A stretch of 43,647 nucleotides of DNA from Bacteroidetes bacterium ADurb.Bin139. Lineage in GTDB: Bacteria > Bacteroidota > Bacteroidia > Bacteroidales > UBA932. Positions 1 to 9,200 of this stretch are shown piece after piece. Under the pieces are notes generated by a model. The model was not told where the DNA came from. It was given only the letters and a program-made list of their open reading frames with translations, and ran no database searches. The translations under genes were made by a program, and so were the position numbers. Numbering within the stretch: position 1 is the stretch's first letter; the number at the start of each line of letters is the position of its first letter. Location of the stretch: positions 1 through 43,647 of the forward strand of contig MWDM01000013.1 of the NCBI GenBank assembly GCA_002070565.1, in the 5' to 3' direction.

Positions 1-410
1 TAAACCTTTCGAGTGGACATACACCGGTAAACCCTTAAAAATATAGTTTACTTTTTAATTAATTACAACACTAGCTACAGGCGCTCGCTGCTTCCTCAGG
101 CACTGGAAGCATTTTTGTACGCCGAGGCTCCAAATGCTTCTGCGAGTGGTCGCTGCACCACAAAGAACGGAGAGCTTTTTTTCTTCTTGCCGAGGCTCTG
201 CGTTCTTTGTGGTGCAGCGACCTTACCTCTTTTGTAGCATTGCTGCTTAAATGATGACCCTGGCAGCCGCGCCTGAATTGTAGTGAGGGTGCTTTTTAGC
301 ATTACTGCTCAAACAACCACCCTGCGGTCTTCAAGGCGGTGCGCCAAATGCCTTTGGCGCTTATTTAAAGCGCTGCTTCGCAGCACCATTCTTTTTCAGG
401 TATTTTTCCG
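1..410. other. Non-coding, hairpin-rich intergenic region
   Basis: No convincing gene was found here; the only open frame of note (minus strand, about 96-302) runs through the palindromes and has low-complexity translation. The stretch contains several inverted repeats: 106-114 with 132-140 (9 bp), a 22-bp perfect stem at 148-169/201-222, an 8-bp perfect stem at 341-348/353-360 with a 4-base loop, and 372-376/380-384. A degenerate direct repeat (tagcatt.ctgct) occurs near 234-246 and 297-309. The pattern resembles accumulated repetitive-element debris next to the transposase gene. Confidence 0.6.
148..222. repeat. 22-bp perfect inverted repeat, 31-base loop
   Basis: Bases 148-169 are the exact reverse complement of 201-222. 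Inside the loop, agagc (171-175) and gctct (195-199) can pair as well and lengthen the hairpin. The motif gccgaggctc occurs in the loop (189-198) and again just upstream (121-130). A T-rich run lies in the loop rather than after the stem, so this is not a standard intrinsic terminator. It is probably a mobile palindromic repeat. Confidence 0.85.
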
Positions 411-416
411 GGAGGG

Positions 417-516
417 GGGAGGTGGTAAGTAACAACGATGTTACAAAAACGCATAATATGCTGTATATCTGCTTCTTAGATGCGTTGCGCAGTATTTCAC
501 TACTTACCACCCTCCC
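417..516. repeat. Inverted pair of REP-like sequences (REPIN-like)
   Basis: GGGAGGTGGTAAGTA lies at 417-431. Its inverted counterpart at 499-516 reads GGGAGGGTGGTAAGTAGT on the other strand, with one extra G. The 67 bases between them hold a second, nested inverted repeat (aacgcat 448-454 with atgcgtt 480-486), so the whole block can fold into one imperfect hairpin. A third copy, matching both arms, is at 43481-43497. Two inverted REPs ahead of a RAYT-type gene is the REPIN layout described for RAYT systems; the assignment here is by layout and repeat identity only. Confidence 0.7.
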
Positions 517-637
517 ACCTGAAGGAAATTCTATTCTATTCCTCGCCTGTTTGAATAATATTTATCTGTGCATTGCTTGTAAGAATTATATTCAGTACTT
601 TTGTTCTGTTCAATATTCATTAATTGCTATTGTTGGT

Positions 638-1588
638 TTGGAGGGAAGATCTCATGAAAAAAAGCTTTATCATCTTTGTGTCAGTTCACCCGAGGTTATG
701 TTCCGGGTTCCTGAAGATTATTACCAGGGTATAAACAGGGCCTGCCTGGCGGCCTATCACCATGATGCCGGCTTGTTGGCATACTCATTTATGTCAAATC
801 ATTTTCATGTTATCGTTGAAACGGAGAATCCGGTTATCTATATCGGTGCCTTACGGAATGGCTATAGTAAATGGTTCAACAGTAAGTACTCGCGTAAAGG
901 CCCTCTGGGTCATCAAGGCTTTCATGCAGTGGAACTGAATACACCGGAGCATATTCTGGAAGGTATAACCTATGTATTAAGAAATGGAGTCCACCATAAT
1001 GTGGGGTCGTATCCAAGCGGATATCCTTTCTGTTCCACCAGGTATTATTTCATGAAGGATTTCGGGGTTCATGGCCTTTATACCCCAATAACTTCATGGA
1101 AAGAGCAACGGGAATTTCTTTCCTGGAAAGTAAAACTGCCACCTGGTTATGTATTGGATAAAAGTGGAATGTTAATACAGGAAAATATTCTACAGATAAA
1201 AATGGTAGAGCACTATTACGGATCTCCCAGAAAATTTTCGTATTACATGAACAAACTATCCGGAGAGGAATGGGCTATGCTGCATATTGAATCCTGGATG
1301 GGTACTAAAGCAAAGGAATTGTTAAATAATGAAAAAATCACAGGGAAAATCAACAGGATCAGTGACGTTGACGTGTGTCAGTTTATTGATAAATGGTTAA
1401 AGGATAATAAAAAAGGAGCTCCTTACACAACCCTCCTGCATAAAGAAAAGCTCAGACTGGCTCAATTACTCTGGCAGAAAAGGGCAGGCCCTGGTCAGAT
1501 AGCCCGTTGTCTTGCAATATCATCAGATGTTCTTGAATACCAGGAGAATACTCAACTCTTAGGACAATCCCGGAAATGCCCGTGGTAA
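638..1588 (+). CDS. REP-associated tyrosine transposase-like protein (Y1/IS200 superfamily)
   Basis: This is a single-strand DNA transposase-like protein of the Y1_Tnp superfamily. From the TTG at 638 it has 316 residues. The HUH motif is SNHFHVIVE (His55 and His57), and the candidate catalytic tyrosine is Tyr112 in ITYVLRNGVHHN, a block typical of Bacteroidota members. The C-terminal region (QIARCL) resembles the helix-turn-helix seen at the end of RAYT proteins. The frame is open back to a GTG at 422, but that start lies inside the REP palindrome and the added residues look non-coding; family members begin with a short segment like LEGRSHEKKLYHL, so I chose the TTG at 638. It is a lone gene with inverted repeats upstream, as expected of a domesticated RAYT rather than a self-mobile IS200. 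Function is inferred from the superfamily. Confidence 0.75.
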   Translation: MEGRSHEKKLYHLCVSSPEVMFRVPEDYYQGINRACLAAYHHDAGLLAYSFMSNHFHVIVETENPVIYIGALRNGYSKWFNSKYSRKGPLGHQGFHAVELNTPEHILEGITYVLRNGVHHNVGSYPSGYPFCSTRYYFMKDFGVHGLYTPITSWKEQREFLSWKVKLPPGYVLDKSGMLIQENILQIKMVEHYYGSPRKFSYYMNKLSGEEWAMLHIESWMGTKAKELLNNEKITGKINRISDVDVCQFIDKWLKDNKKGAPYTTLLHKEKLRLAQLLWQKRAGPGQIARCLAISSDVLEYQENTQLLGQSRKCPW

Positions 1589-1642
1589 TCAGGCTCTCAT
1601 GCCGGCATTACTGTGGTTAACTCTCACGTAGGTTCCACCTGT

Positions 1643-1699
1643 TTCAGGCGGCGACCGATGCTTCTGGCGGCAACTGCTGTTTCAAGCGGCGACCGATGT
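1643..1699. repeat. 19-bp degenerate tandem repeat, three copies
   Basis: Copies start at 1643, 1662 and 1681 and share ttc..gcggc. The first and third are nearly identical (ttcaRgcggcgaccgatg). A weaker fourth copy may begin near 1700. The repeat lies in the convergent gap between the transposase and the broken oxidase-like gene. No gene was seen in 1589-1754. A separate 10-bp palindrome, atgccggcat, is at 1599-1608. Confidence 0.7.
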
Positions 1700-1754
1700 A
1701 TCCGGGGCGCATCCTTTTTGCCGGGGAGCGCAGAAGCAATATAGGGTGGCCGGC

Positions 1755-2264
1755 TCAGAACTTTACGGTACGGGCGGGGTTGGAAAAGCTGTTGAAGGTG
1801 GCAGTCGCGTCTTTCAGGTAAAGGCCCAGGATGTTTTCGTCCTCGGCCTTGTACATGCTTTTTAATTGCGGATACTGCTCCAGGATGTATTGCTTTGCCT
1901 CAAGGCGTTCATCCGGAACCACTTTAGCTTCTATGCGCAGCCACATACCCTTGCCGGGGTCATAGGCGCAGATCTCCACTTTGGGGTTGGCTGCCATCTG
2001 CCTGGCCACATTCTTTTTACGGCCGGTCTGGATGTAAAGTTTTTGCTCAAAGATAACGACAGTTCCGAAAGGACGTACCCGGGGCTGGTCATTGTCAACC
2101 GTAGCCAGTTAATAGACCCCGCACGTTCTTAAAAAATCATAGACTTCTTTCATGGATTGTTCTTCCTCAGGGTTTTGTTTTGTTTGCTGTGCGTTCCCTT
2201 CTGTGGCATAATTCATTGTTGCCAGTAGGAAAAACAGCAGGAACAAGGTAATTCTTGTTTTCAT
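1755..2264 (-). pseudogene. Pyridoxamine 5'-phosphate oxidase-like exported protein, interrupted by one stop codon
   Basis: Read from the ATG at 2264, the product starts with a signal peptide (MKTRITLFLLFFLLATMNYA) and then MKEVYDFLRTCGVY. A TAA at 2109-2111 interrupts it. The same frame continues with LATVDNDQPRVRPFGTVV, then GRKKNVARQMAANPKVEI, to a stop at 1755. This is the continuous flavin-binding split-barrel fold of the PNPOx-like family, where a tyrosine codon would normally sit at the stop (CGVYYLAT pattern). One base change accounts for the break and there is no frameshift. The 3' part alone could start at an internal Met near 2009 but would lack the first strands of the barrel. It may be a recent pseudogene or a sequencing error. 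Confidence 0.8.
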
Positions 2265-2313
2265 GATGTGTCGATTAATATTGACTAATACTGGCTCAGC
2301 CTGTTTATACGCA

Positions 2314-2400
2314 GTGCTATTGCCCACTGGCTGCACAATTATTCCCACGGTGGTGCTATTGCCCACTGGCTGCACAATTATTCCCACGGTGGTGCTATCG
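2314..2400. repeat. 39-bp tandem repeat, two full copies and a partial third
   Basis: Units start at 2314, 2353 and 2392 (gtgctattgcccactggctg and onward). The first two are identical over 39 bases, and the third is cut after about 9 bases and has one change. The array fills the gap between the start of the oxidase-like gene and the end of the DmpA-type gene, both on the minus strand. The period is a multiple of three and has no stop on the minus strand, but a normal signal peptide start follows, so translation of the array is unlikely. Confidence 0.9.
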
Positions 2401-2408
2401 CCTGCACC

Positions 2409-3647
2409 TTATTCTATATCGGTAACAAGGGGGAACAACTTTATTACTTTTTCCACCGGGAGGGCTTCAACCGTATAGCCATCTTTGCCGGTCATGGTTT
2501 CTGCCGCAAAGAGCGCGTTAAGGATGGCTTCTTCCACGGCTTCTATGGCAGCCAGGAACAGGGGGGAGCATTCATTGTTATGCAGGTAGGTGGGTGACCA
2601 GGTAGGTGAATAAGGTTGTGTGGCAGAAGCATATTCCTTGATCAGATTTTCCGGGGCAACAGACAGCGCCAGCACATAATCCCCGCTGCCGTTAGAGGCG
2701 ATCCCTCCGGTGCGGGCCAGTCCCATCATGCCGCGTTTGGCCATGCGTTCCAGGTTACGCTCATTCATTGGAGCATCCGTGATAATGACTATCATGCAGG
2801 AACCGTCCGGGGCCGAATCTGTGACTGGCGCTTTTTTCTGATGGATTGCCTGCTGTTCCGGTGCGCTTTGGCCTGGCTTTGTTCTCCCTGACTGTTCTTC
2901 AATCTGGTTCTTGTATGAATACCTGCCGAGGCGCTCTCCCACATTTACTCCGGCAATCTGCAGCACGCCTCCGAAATTGGTCTGGACCAATACTCCAACC
3001 GTATAACCGCCCAGGCTTTTGGGCAGGACACGGCTTGCCGTTCCAATGCCTCCCTTGAATCCAAAGCAGACTGTACCTGTTCCTGCGCCCACATTTCCCT
3101 CGGCCACTGGTCCTGGGGTTACTTTTTGTAAAGCCTCCAGGACGTGTGCGGGTGTGACATGACGGCCCCGGATATCATTCAATCCGCCGTCGTTTGTTTC
3201 TCCTACCACCGCATTGACAGACTGGACATCTCCATTGCCGGGCTGCTGCAGCGTATAGGTGACCAGTCCGTCAATCCCGGCAGAAACCGACAGGGTATTG
3301 GTCAGGATGACCGGGGTTTCAATATTCCCCAGTTCCTTTATCTGGGTGGACCCTGCCAGTTTCCCGTAGCCGTTCCCGGCCCAGAATGCAGCAGGCACTT
3401 TCTCCCGGAATATATTGCCCCGATGGGGGATAATGGCCGTTACCCCGGTACGGATACTGTCCCCCTCTATAAGGGTAACATGCCCCACAGACACTCCTTT
3501 AACATCGGTAATGGCATTCAGCGGTCCGGGTTGCATGACTCCGGTCCGTATCCCGTAATCCCGCATCCGTGGACTTTGGGCCTGAATGCCTGCAGGGGTT
3601 GATAAAACAAAAACAGAGGCTATAAACAATGTATAGAAATGCTTCAT
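2409..3647 (-). CDS. DmpA/BapA-type aminopeptidase (peptidase family S58)
   Basis: This is a secreted N-terminal-nucleophile aminopeptidase of 412 residues. A signal peptide (about residues 1-23, cut after QA) is followed by the S58 fold, recognisable from GPLNAITDVKGVSVGHVT, the asparagine/glycine-rich block VGETNDGGLNDIRGRH (about 148-163) and GTVCFGFKGGIGTASR. Family members self-cleave before a serine that becomes the nucleophile; here DGSCMIVIITDAP places it at Ser283. The expected downstream block GMMGLARTGG is present. Substrates in the family are short peptides with N-terminal D-, L- or beta-amino acids; the substrate here cannot be told. Its own promoter (-7 TAACTTTG at 3670-3677) diverges from the next gene. 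Confidence 0.9.
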   Translation of the reverse strand: MKHFYTLFIASVFVLSTPAGIQAQSPRMRDYGIRTGVMQPGPLNAITDVKGVSVGHVTLIEGDSIRTGVTAIIPHRGNIFREKVPAAFWAGNGYGKLAGSTQIKELGNIETPVILTNTLSVSAGIDGLVTYTLQQPGNGDVQSVNAVVGETNDGGLNDIRGRHVTPAHVLEALQKVTPGPVAEGNVGAGTGTVCFGFKGGIGTASRVLPKSLGGYTVGVLVQTNFGGVLQIAGVNVGERLGRYSYKNQIEEQSGRTKPGQSAPEQQAIHQKKAPVTDSAPDGSCMIVIITDAPMNERNLERMAKRGMMGLARTGGIASNGSGDYVLALSVAPENLIKEYASATQPYSPTWSPTYLHNNECSPLFLAAIEAVEEAILNALFAAETMTGKDGYTVEALPVEKVIKLFPLVTDIE

Positions 3648-3669
3648 GATAAAATTATTGATAAACAGA

Positions 3670-3694
3670 CAAAGTTAAAAATTCATTATATTTG
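3670..3694. promoter_or_regulatory. Divergent promoters, -7 boxes facing both ways
   Basis: Minus strand: TAACTTTG at 3670-3677, about 23 bases before the ATG of the aminopeptidase. Plus strand: TATATTTG at 3687-3694, 44 bases before the ATG of the M48 gene. Both match the Bacteroidota -7 consensus TAnnTTTG at all six fixed positions. The -33 elements are weak. Confidence 0.6.
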
Positions 3695-3738
3695 AGACAT
3701 ATACAAATCTCATTAATTGTCCTCAAATCATTCTTCAA

Positions 3739-4557
3739 ATGAAAAAGCTTGCAGTACTTTCAATATTTGCCATGATCGTGCTCAATTCATGTGGCACGGC
3801 AGCTTTTACCTGCAGGCAACAATTGCTGGTCTATTCAGACGAATCTGTTTCGGCCCTGTCCGACGAATCCTATGCAGAATTCCTCAAAACAGCCGTAATC
3901 TCGGGCGATAAACAACATACAGAAATGGTGAGGTCGGTGGGAGAAAAAATGGTTGCAGCCCTTACATCGTACCTGGTCGGGATCGGGCAACAGGACTATC
4001 TGGGCGGCCTGGACTGGGAGTTCCGGCTGGTTAAGGATCCTTCTGTTAACGCTTTCTGCCTGCCCAACGGTAAGATTGTACTCTTTGAAGGAATCCTCCA
4101 ATTTGCAAACAATCCGAATCACCTGGCCATAGTCATCGGCCACGAGATGGGTCATGCCGTGGCCCGTCACGGGAATGAACGCATGAGCCAGCAGGCGTTG
4201 CTGCAATCGGCCGGACAAATCGCAACACAAGTATTCAGCCAGACAAAATACGGGCAAAACACCCAGACGGTAGAGCTGTTTGCCCAGGCCTTTGCTTTTG
4301 GCAGCAACGTGGGGGTGGTTTTGCCCTTCTCCCGCAAACATGAATACGAGGCAGACCGGATAGGCCTGTATATCATGGCCCTGGCTGGTTACGATATTTA
4401 TCAGACCCCCTTGTTCTGGGAAAAAATGATGGGTGACCAGAAGTCATCCTCCTTTGATTTTTTAAGTACTCACCCATCAGATGTCAAAAGAATAGCCGCC
4501 ATATCCGAAAGTCTGGACGAGGCGGCAAAATACTACCGGGATCCGGAATTTAAATAA
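3739..4557 (+). CDS. M48-family metalloprotease lipoprotein
   Basis: This zinc endopeptidase is predicted to be anchored in the cell envelope: the signal peptide ends in the lipobox LNSC (Cys18). The 272 residues include HEMGHAVARH at 135-144, giving zinc ligands His135 and His139 with catalytic Glu136, and EADRIGL with the third ligand Glu204. The flanking DPSVNAFCLPNGKIVLFEGIL block is typical of the BepA/LoiP-like M48 group that handles outer-membrane protein quality control in other bacteria. There is no TPR domain, so it is nearer to short LoiP-type members. It is a single gene, convergent with fhs with only 7 bases between their stops. Confidence 0.92.
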   Translation: MKKLAVLSIFAMIVLNSCGTAAFTCRQQLLVYSDESVSALSDESYAEFLKTAVISGDKQHTEMVRSVGEKMVAALTSYLVGIGQQDYLGGLDWEFRLVKDPSVNAFCLPNGKIVLFEGILQFANNPNHLAIVIGHEMGHAVARHGNERMSQQALLQSAGQIATQVFSQTKYGQNTQTVELFAQAFAFGSNVGVVLPFSRKHEYEADRIGLYIMALAGYDIYQTPLFWEKMMGDQKSSSFDFLSTHPSDVKRIAAISESLDEAAKYYRDPEFK

Positions 4558-4564
4558 GGCCGTT

Positions 4565-6232
4565 CTAGCTTAGGCCCGTAATCATACCGTCGTTGATATC
4601 CATAAACACGGCCTGCGGTTTTTTGGGAAGGCCTGGCATCCGTAATATATCCCCGGCAATGGCCACAATCATGCCGGCCCCGTTATTGATTATCAAATCG
4701 TGTATGTTCATTTCAAAGTCACGGGCAACCCCGTAAGCCCTGGGATCGGTTGAGAAAGAATATTGTGTCTTGGCTATGCAGACCGGATAATGGCCCAGGC
4801 CCAGTTCCCTGATTTTTTCCATACTTTCCCTGGCCGTTTCATAATAAAACACATTACGAGCCCCATATATGTTGTGTGCCACTTTCCAGATCTTCTGCTC
4901 AATGGTATCATCGTCCGTGTATGTGAATATCAGGGGCCTGGATGGCTTGCCTTCAATAACGTCCACAACTGCCGAGGCCAGTGCAACAGCTCCCCGGGCT
5001 CCCTGCGCATAGGCGTCGTTAACGGCAAATGCCACATCCAGTTCGCGGCAACGTTCCCGTACCAGAGAAATCTCTTCTTCCGTATCGGATTCGTAATGGT
5101 TTAACGCCACCACAATATTCTGTCCAAACGACCGGAGGTTGGCAACATGTCTGTCCAGGTTGGCCAAACCGTTGATCACGCTTTCCCGATTTTTTTCAGT
5201 CAATTTGGAAAGGTCCTGGCCTCCGTGCATTTTAAGTCCCTGCAAAGTGGCCACCAAAACAGTCAGTTTGGGTTGCAGGCCTCCTTTCCGGCATTTGATG
5301 TTGAAAAACTTCTCGGCTCCCAGGTCGGCTCCAAAACCGGCCTCGGTCACCACGTAATCTGCATGTGTCATTGCCATCTTAGTGGCCACCAGTGAATTGC
5401 ATCCGTGGGCAATATTTGCGAAAGGTCCTCCATGCACAAAGGCCGGAGTACCCTCCAGTGTCTGTACCAGGTTGGGGTGAATCGCATCTTTAAGCAGAAC
5501 GGCGATAGCCCCTGCCACCCCCATGTCGTTCACGTAGAACGGGGATCCGTCGTGGCTATAACCCAGGATAATGCGCCCGATCCTTTGCTTAAGGTCGTCC
5601 AGGTCTTTGGACAGGCACAGTATGGCCATGATCTCAGAAGCGGCCGTTATGTCAAATCCTGTAGCGCGTGTTATGCCGTTTGTCTTTCCTCCCACCCCCG
5701 AAATAATGGCCCGCAGGGTACGATCGTTCACATCCAGAACCCTCTTCCAGACAATTTCACGCAGGCACGAACCGTTCCTCTGGTTGTGGTACAGATGGTT
5801 TTCGAACAAAGCCGAGATCATGTTGTTGGCGGCTGTGATCGCATGGAAATCCCCTGTAAAGTGCAGGTTTATGTCTTCCATGGGAACCACCTGCGCATAA
5901 CCGCCTCCGGCTGCCCCTCCCTTCATCCCGAAACAGGGTCCCAGGGAAGGTTCGCGCAGGGCAACGATCGCTTTTTTTCCAATATGGTTCAGCCCCATGG
6001 ACAGGCCTATGGAAACGGTGGTTTTACCCACTCCGGCTTTCGTTGGGGTAATGGCTGTAACCAGGATCAGATGGCTGTCTTTTATCTTGTCTTCATCTAT
6101 ACGGTCAGCAGGAACTTTTGCCATGTAATTTCCGTACAGACTCAAATCATCACAGGCAATCCCTGCATTGGCCGCCACGTCTCTTATATCCAGCATCTTG
6201 TATTGATGGGAAATTTCAATATCTGTCTTCAT
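4565..6232 (-). CDS. fhs: Formate-tetrahydrofolate ligase
   Basis: The enzyme makes 10-formyl-tetrahydrofolate from formate, ATP and tetrahydrofolate in cytosolic one-carbon metabolism. The 555 residues match the usual family size. The ATP-binding P-loop is [11 protein letters not shown] (62-72). Other family blocks are [31 protein letters not shown], and [10 protein letters not shown] with [15 protein letters not shown]. The start ([12 protein letters not shown]) is the one expected for the family. It stands alone between a convergent protease and an upstream protease on the same strand, with its own -7 box at 6250-6257. No acetogenesis genes are nearby, so a role in folate one-carbon supply is the simplest reading. 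Confidence 0.97.
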   Translation of the reverse strand: MKTDIEISHQYKMLDIRDVAANAGIACDDLSLYGNYMAKVPADRIDEDKIKDSHLILVTAITPTKAGVGKTTVSIGLSMGLNHIGKKAIVALREPSLGPCFGMKGGAAGGGYAQVVPMEDINLHFTGDFHAITAANNMISALFENHLYHNQRNGSCLREIVWKRVLDVNDRTLRAIISGVGGKTNGITRATGFDITAASEIMAILCLSKDLDDLKQRIGRIILGYSHDGSPFYVNDMGVAGAIAVLLKDAIHPNLVQTLEGTPAFVHGGPFANIAHGCNSLVATKMAMTHADYVVTEAGFGADLGAEKFFNIKCRKGGLQPKLTVLVATLQGLKMHGGQDLSKLTEKNRESVINGLANLDRHVANLRSFGQNIVVALNHYESDTEEEISLVRERCRELDVAFAVNDAYAQGARGAVALASAVVDVIEGKPSRPLIFTYTDDDTIEQKIWKVAHNIYGARNVFYYETARESMEKIRELGLGHYPVCIAKTQYSFSTDPRAYGVARDFEMNIHDLIINNGAGMIVAIAGDILRMPGLPKKPQAVFMDINDGMITGLS

Positions 6233-6249
6233 CGCCGTATGGTTTTTCC

Positions 6250-6257
6250 CAAAAATA
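6250..6257 (-). promoter_or_regulatory. -7 promoter element for fhs
   Basis: On the minus strand the sequence reads TATTTTTG, matching TAnnTTTG, with its 3' end 17 bases before the fhs ATG. It implies a leader of roughly 10 bases. The -33 element was not clear. Confidence 0.45.
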
Positions 6258-6290
6258 CAAAATTCCCCCGAGACGCAGCAACAGTGACGA

Positions 6291-9200
6291 TCACTCGCTT
6301 ATAAGGATTTCCTTGACTATGGTCTGTGAATAGTCTGCAAAGGTAAGGACCACCATGATGGTATGGCTGCCTGATGTCAGGGTTATGACATCGGTCGCAT
6401 TGTATGCTTTGCCATCGAAATACCATTGCACGGCAGAGGGCCTTGTCACTCCTTCAACCAGCGGAGAGTCGTTCAGTTCAAACCTGAAAGTATCTCCTGC
6501 TTTATAGGCTTTACCGGGATGTTTTATCATGAAGTAACCCGATGAAAACAGCTGGTTATCCCGTGGTCCCACTGTTGCCGCAACCATGATGTTGTGGTCC
6601 AGGTCAAACTGTTCTTTCCAGTCGGTTGAATATGCTCCCATAGTAAAGCGTACATAACCGCCCATAGGAACCATGGGCCCGTCATCGGCCGTCAAAGGAT
6701 AGGCAGAATCGGTGCCTTTTACATAATAACCAAAATATACCGGTTTCCCCGCCGGTATGACCAGCTCCTGGCTGCTTACATCTACATTCATCAGGGTCCC
6801 GAATGACGGGTTGCCGACTGCCTGGGTTAAAACACATTGTTGATCTATGTATGCAAAAACACCCACTTCCGCAGCTGATGACCCGTTTACCAGGCAGGAT
6901 ATGGTGTTGACCACATAGCCGGCATAAGGCGCCATTTCCTGGGCCGAGAAACCCACCGCTCCATAGATGGCTCCTCCGGGTGTTCCCGATCCGATATTCG
7001 TAGTCCAGAGCCCGTGCTTTTTCAGTACCCCGTTGCCGGCATTTACCACAGGAATCATGGTAAAATGGGCTATAACCGTACCTGAGTGGTTGGCCGGGAT
7101 CTGTCTCGCCGCCAGATAAAAACCTGTTTTAGAGGCCTCTATGATAAAAGACCCTGTCTTCCTGCTCTCTGTAGTGAAGGAGTAGTATCCCTGCTGGTCT
7201 GTCACCACCGTGGTGATCAATGTTCCTGTCCTCAGGGGTGAAGACCTGAACGGTCCGGACTCTCTGAACAATCCCGGTGCATTGGCCGGGCCGGTCTCGG
7301 CTGTGCTGTCATAAAACAGCAACATGCTAACCCCGGCTACAGGTACACCTTGCTCATCGGTCACCGTCCCGCTCAAGGTTGTTTCCAGGATGGGAGGCTC
7401 CTCTACCGTGGCCGATACCAGGATGTTGTAATCCAGCGACCAGGGTTCATTCAGGGCGGTAATAGCATCTGCGGCATACCCGCCCATCGGAAGCATGGGA
7501 CCTTCATCTATGGCAATGGGAAAACCACTATTGCTGTCTTTGACATAACAGCCGATTTTCACCAGTTTGCCCTCCGGTATGATCAGTTCATGGGCACTCA
7601 CATCAACTGTCATCATGGTCCCGAAGACCGGGTAGCTCACCTTGCGGTTCAGCACCACCTCCGAACCCATGATAACAAAAACACCCACTTCTGCTGCCGT
7701 GGTGCCGCTCAGCTGGAAGGATACGGTCTTTATCCTTTTCCCCTGGCATTGTACCAGTTCTTCTGCCGAAAACCCTACTGCCCCGTAAATGGTTCCGCCC
7801 GGCTGCCCAAAACCTGCGCTTCTGCCTTCCCAGTCATTGTGTTTTCTAAGGACATCTCCTGTGATCTGTACTATCGGATACAGGGTGAAATTCAGTTGTA
7901 CGGTTCCGGGATTGATTCCACTCGTTTCTTTCTCTGCCGGGTGGTAATCCTGCTTGTTTACCGTTACGTTATATTGGCCCGGAGCGATCTGAGTAGTAAA
8001 AGTATAAGCCCCCTGGACATTGGTAATTACCTGGGAAATCTGTTCGAGCATCCTTTTTGGCGAAGCTTTGATGCTGCTCCCGCCGGCTGTCTTCCAGTCC
8101 GGTGCATTGGCCGGGGAAATACCGTCGGGCGCCTGGTATGAAAGGGTTACCGTGGCACCCGCTACAGGATTTCCCTGAGGATCGGCAACCATGCCATTTA
8201 TTACCAGTTCATTACTGTTACTTACAGTGAATGTTGCCATGTCCCCGGTATTGACAATGTTGGTCAGATCGGTTCCGGTGCGGTTCCCGGCGTGATCTAC
8301 GGCTGCAGGTGAGGAAGCCGCGGTAAAAGAAATATTGTTTGCGCTGCCTGGGAATGGCACCTGTGCGTAATCTTGTACGGCAGATTCGGGATATACGGCC
8401 TCTACCAGGTCACAACACTGGTGCGAGGCATACGCGTTGATGCCGTCCCAGTCGTTCCACCGGGCAGCTGCCGTTTTCCCTCCCACCAGGTTGTCAGACC
8501 TGTCAATATGATAGATGAGCAGGCCGGAAGGTATATAAGCGTCCCATCCCGTTTGTTTCCTGTATTCATAAAGAAAAGTTTCCCCCTCATTGGTGGTTTC
8601 ACTCACGTAACAAACGTTTCCAGACACAGGCCCTAAAGAATAATTGCCTTGCTGGTCAATCACCCCGGGTTCATTGTCAAACCAGCCCAGCAAGTCCCGT
8701 TCTATGGAGGTAATGTAAGGCGGCGTTCTGCCATTGTTGTTATAATTGCCGCTGGACATCAGGGAAAAGGACCCCAGGCCCAGGGCTTCTCCATTAGCTT
8801 CGTAGTCTGTGTCGTAAAAATCGGGCAATCCTATCACGTGCCCGAACTCATGGCAAAAGGTCCCTATCCCCGCCATGGTGCTTCCGGATGATCCCCTCAA
8901 TTCCGATGAGCAGGCATAACTCCCGGTTTTTACCCCGTCTACTGTTCTGTAATTATATATTGACCAGGCATGGGGCCAGATGGAATCATCAGGGCCGCCT
9001 TCCGCCTCGTTGTATCCCGCATAATAGACAAAAATATTATCTATGGTCCCGTCCCCATCGTTATCGTATTGCAAAAAATCCACCCCCAGCAGGTTTGCCA
9101 GGTCAACTGCCTCGACCACCATTTCCCTGGGCCGGATATCATCTTCATCTCCACTTTCTTCATCTGTAACATTCTCCCCATAATATGCCATGTCATGGGA

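Noticed and set aside
1..520. CRISPR array or integron attC sites in the repeat-rich left end
   Set aside because: No regular repeat-spacer structure, no cas or integrase gene, and the hairpins differ from each other.
422..637. N-terminal extension of the transposase from a GTG at 422
   Set aside because: The start lies within the REP-like palindrome, the translation is unlike the family, and homologues begin near the LEGRSHEKK segment encoded from 638.
2109..2387. 92-residue frame that includes the 39-bp repeats as a coding repeat
   Set aside because: A normal signal peptide start lies internally at 2264, so the repeat is most likely upstream of the gene rather than translated.
5405..6304. 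299-residue open frame antisense to fhs
   Set aside because: It mirrors the coding frame of a clearly real gene, has no recognisable domain and its composition is that of a shadow frame.
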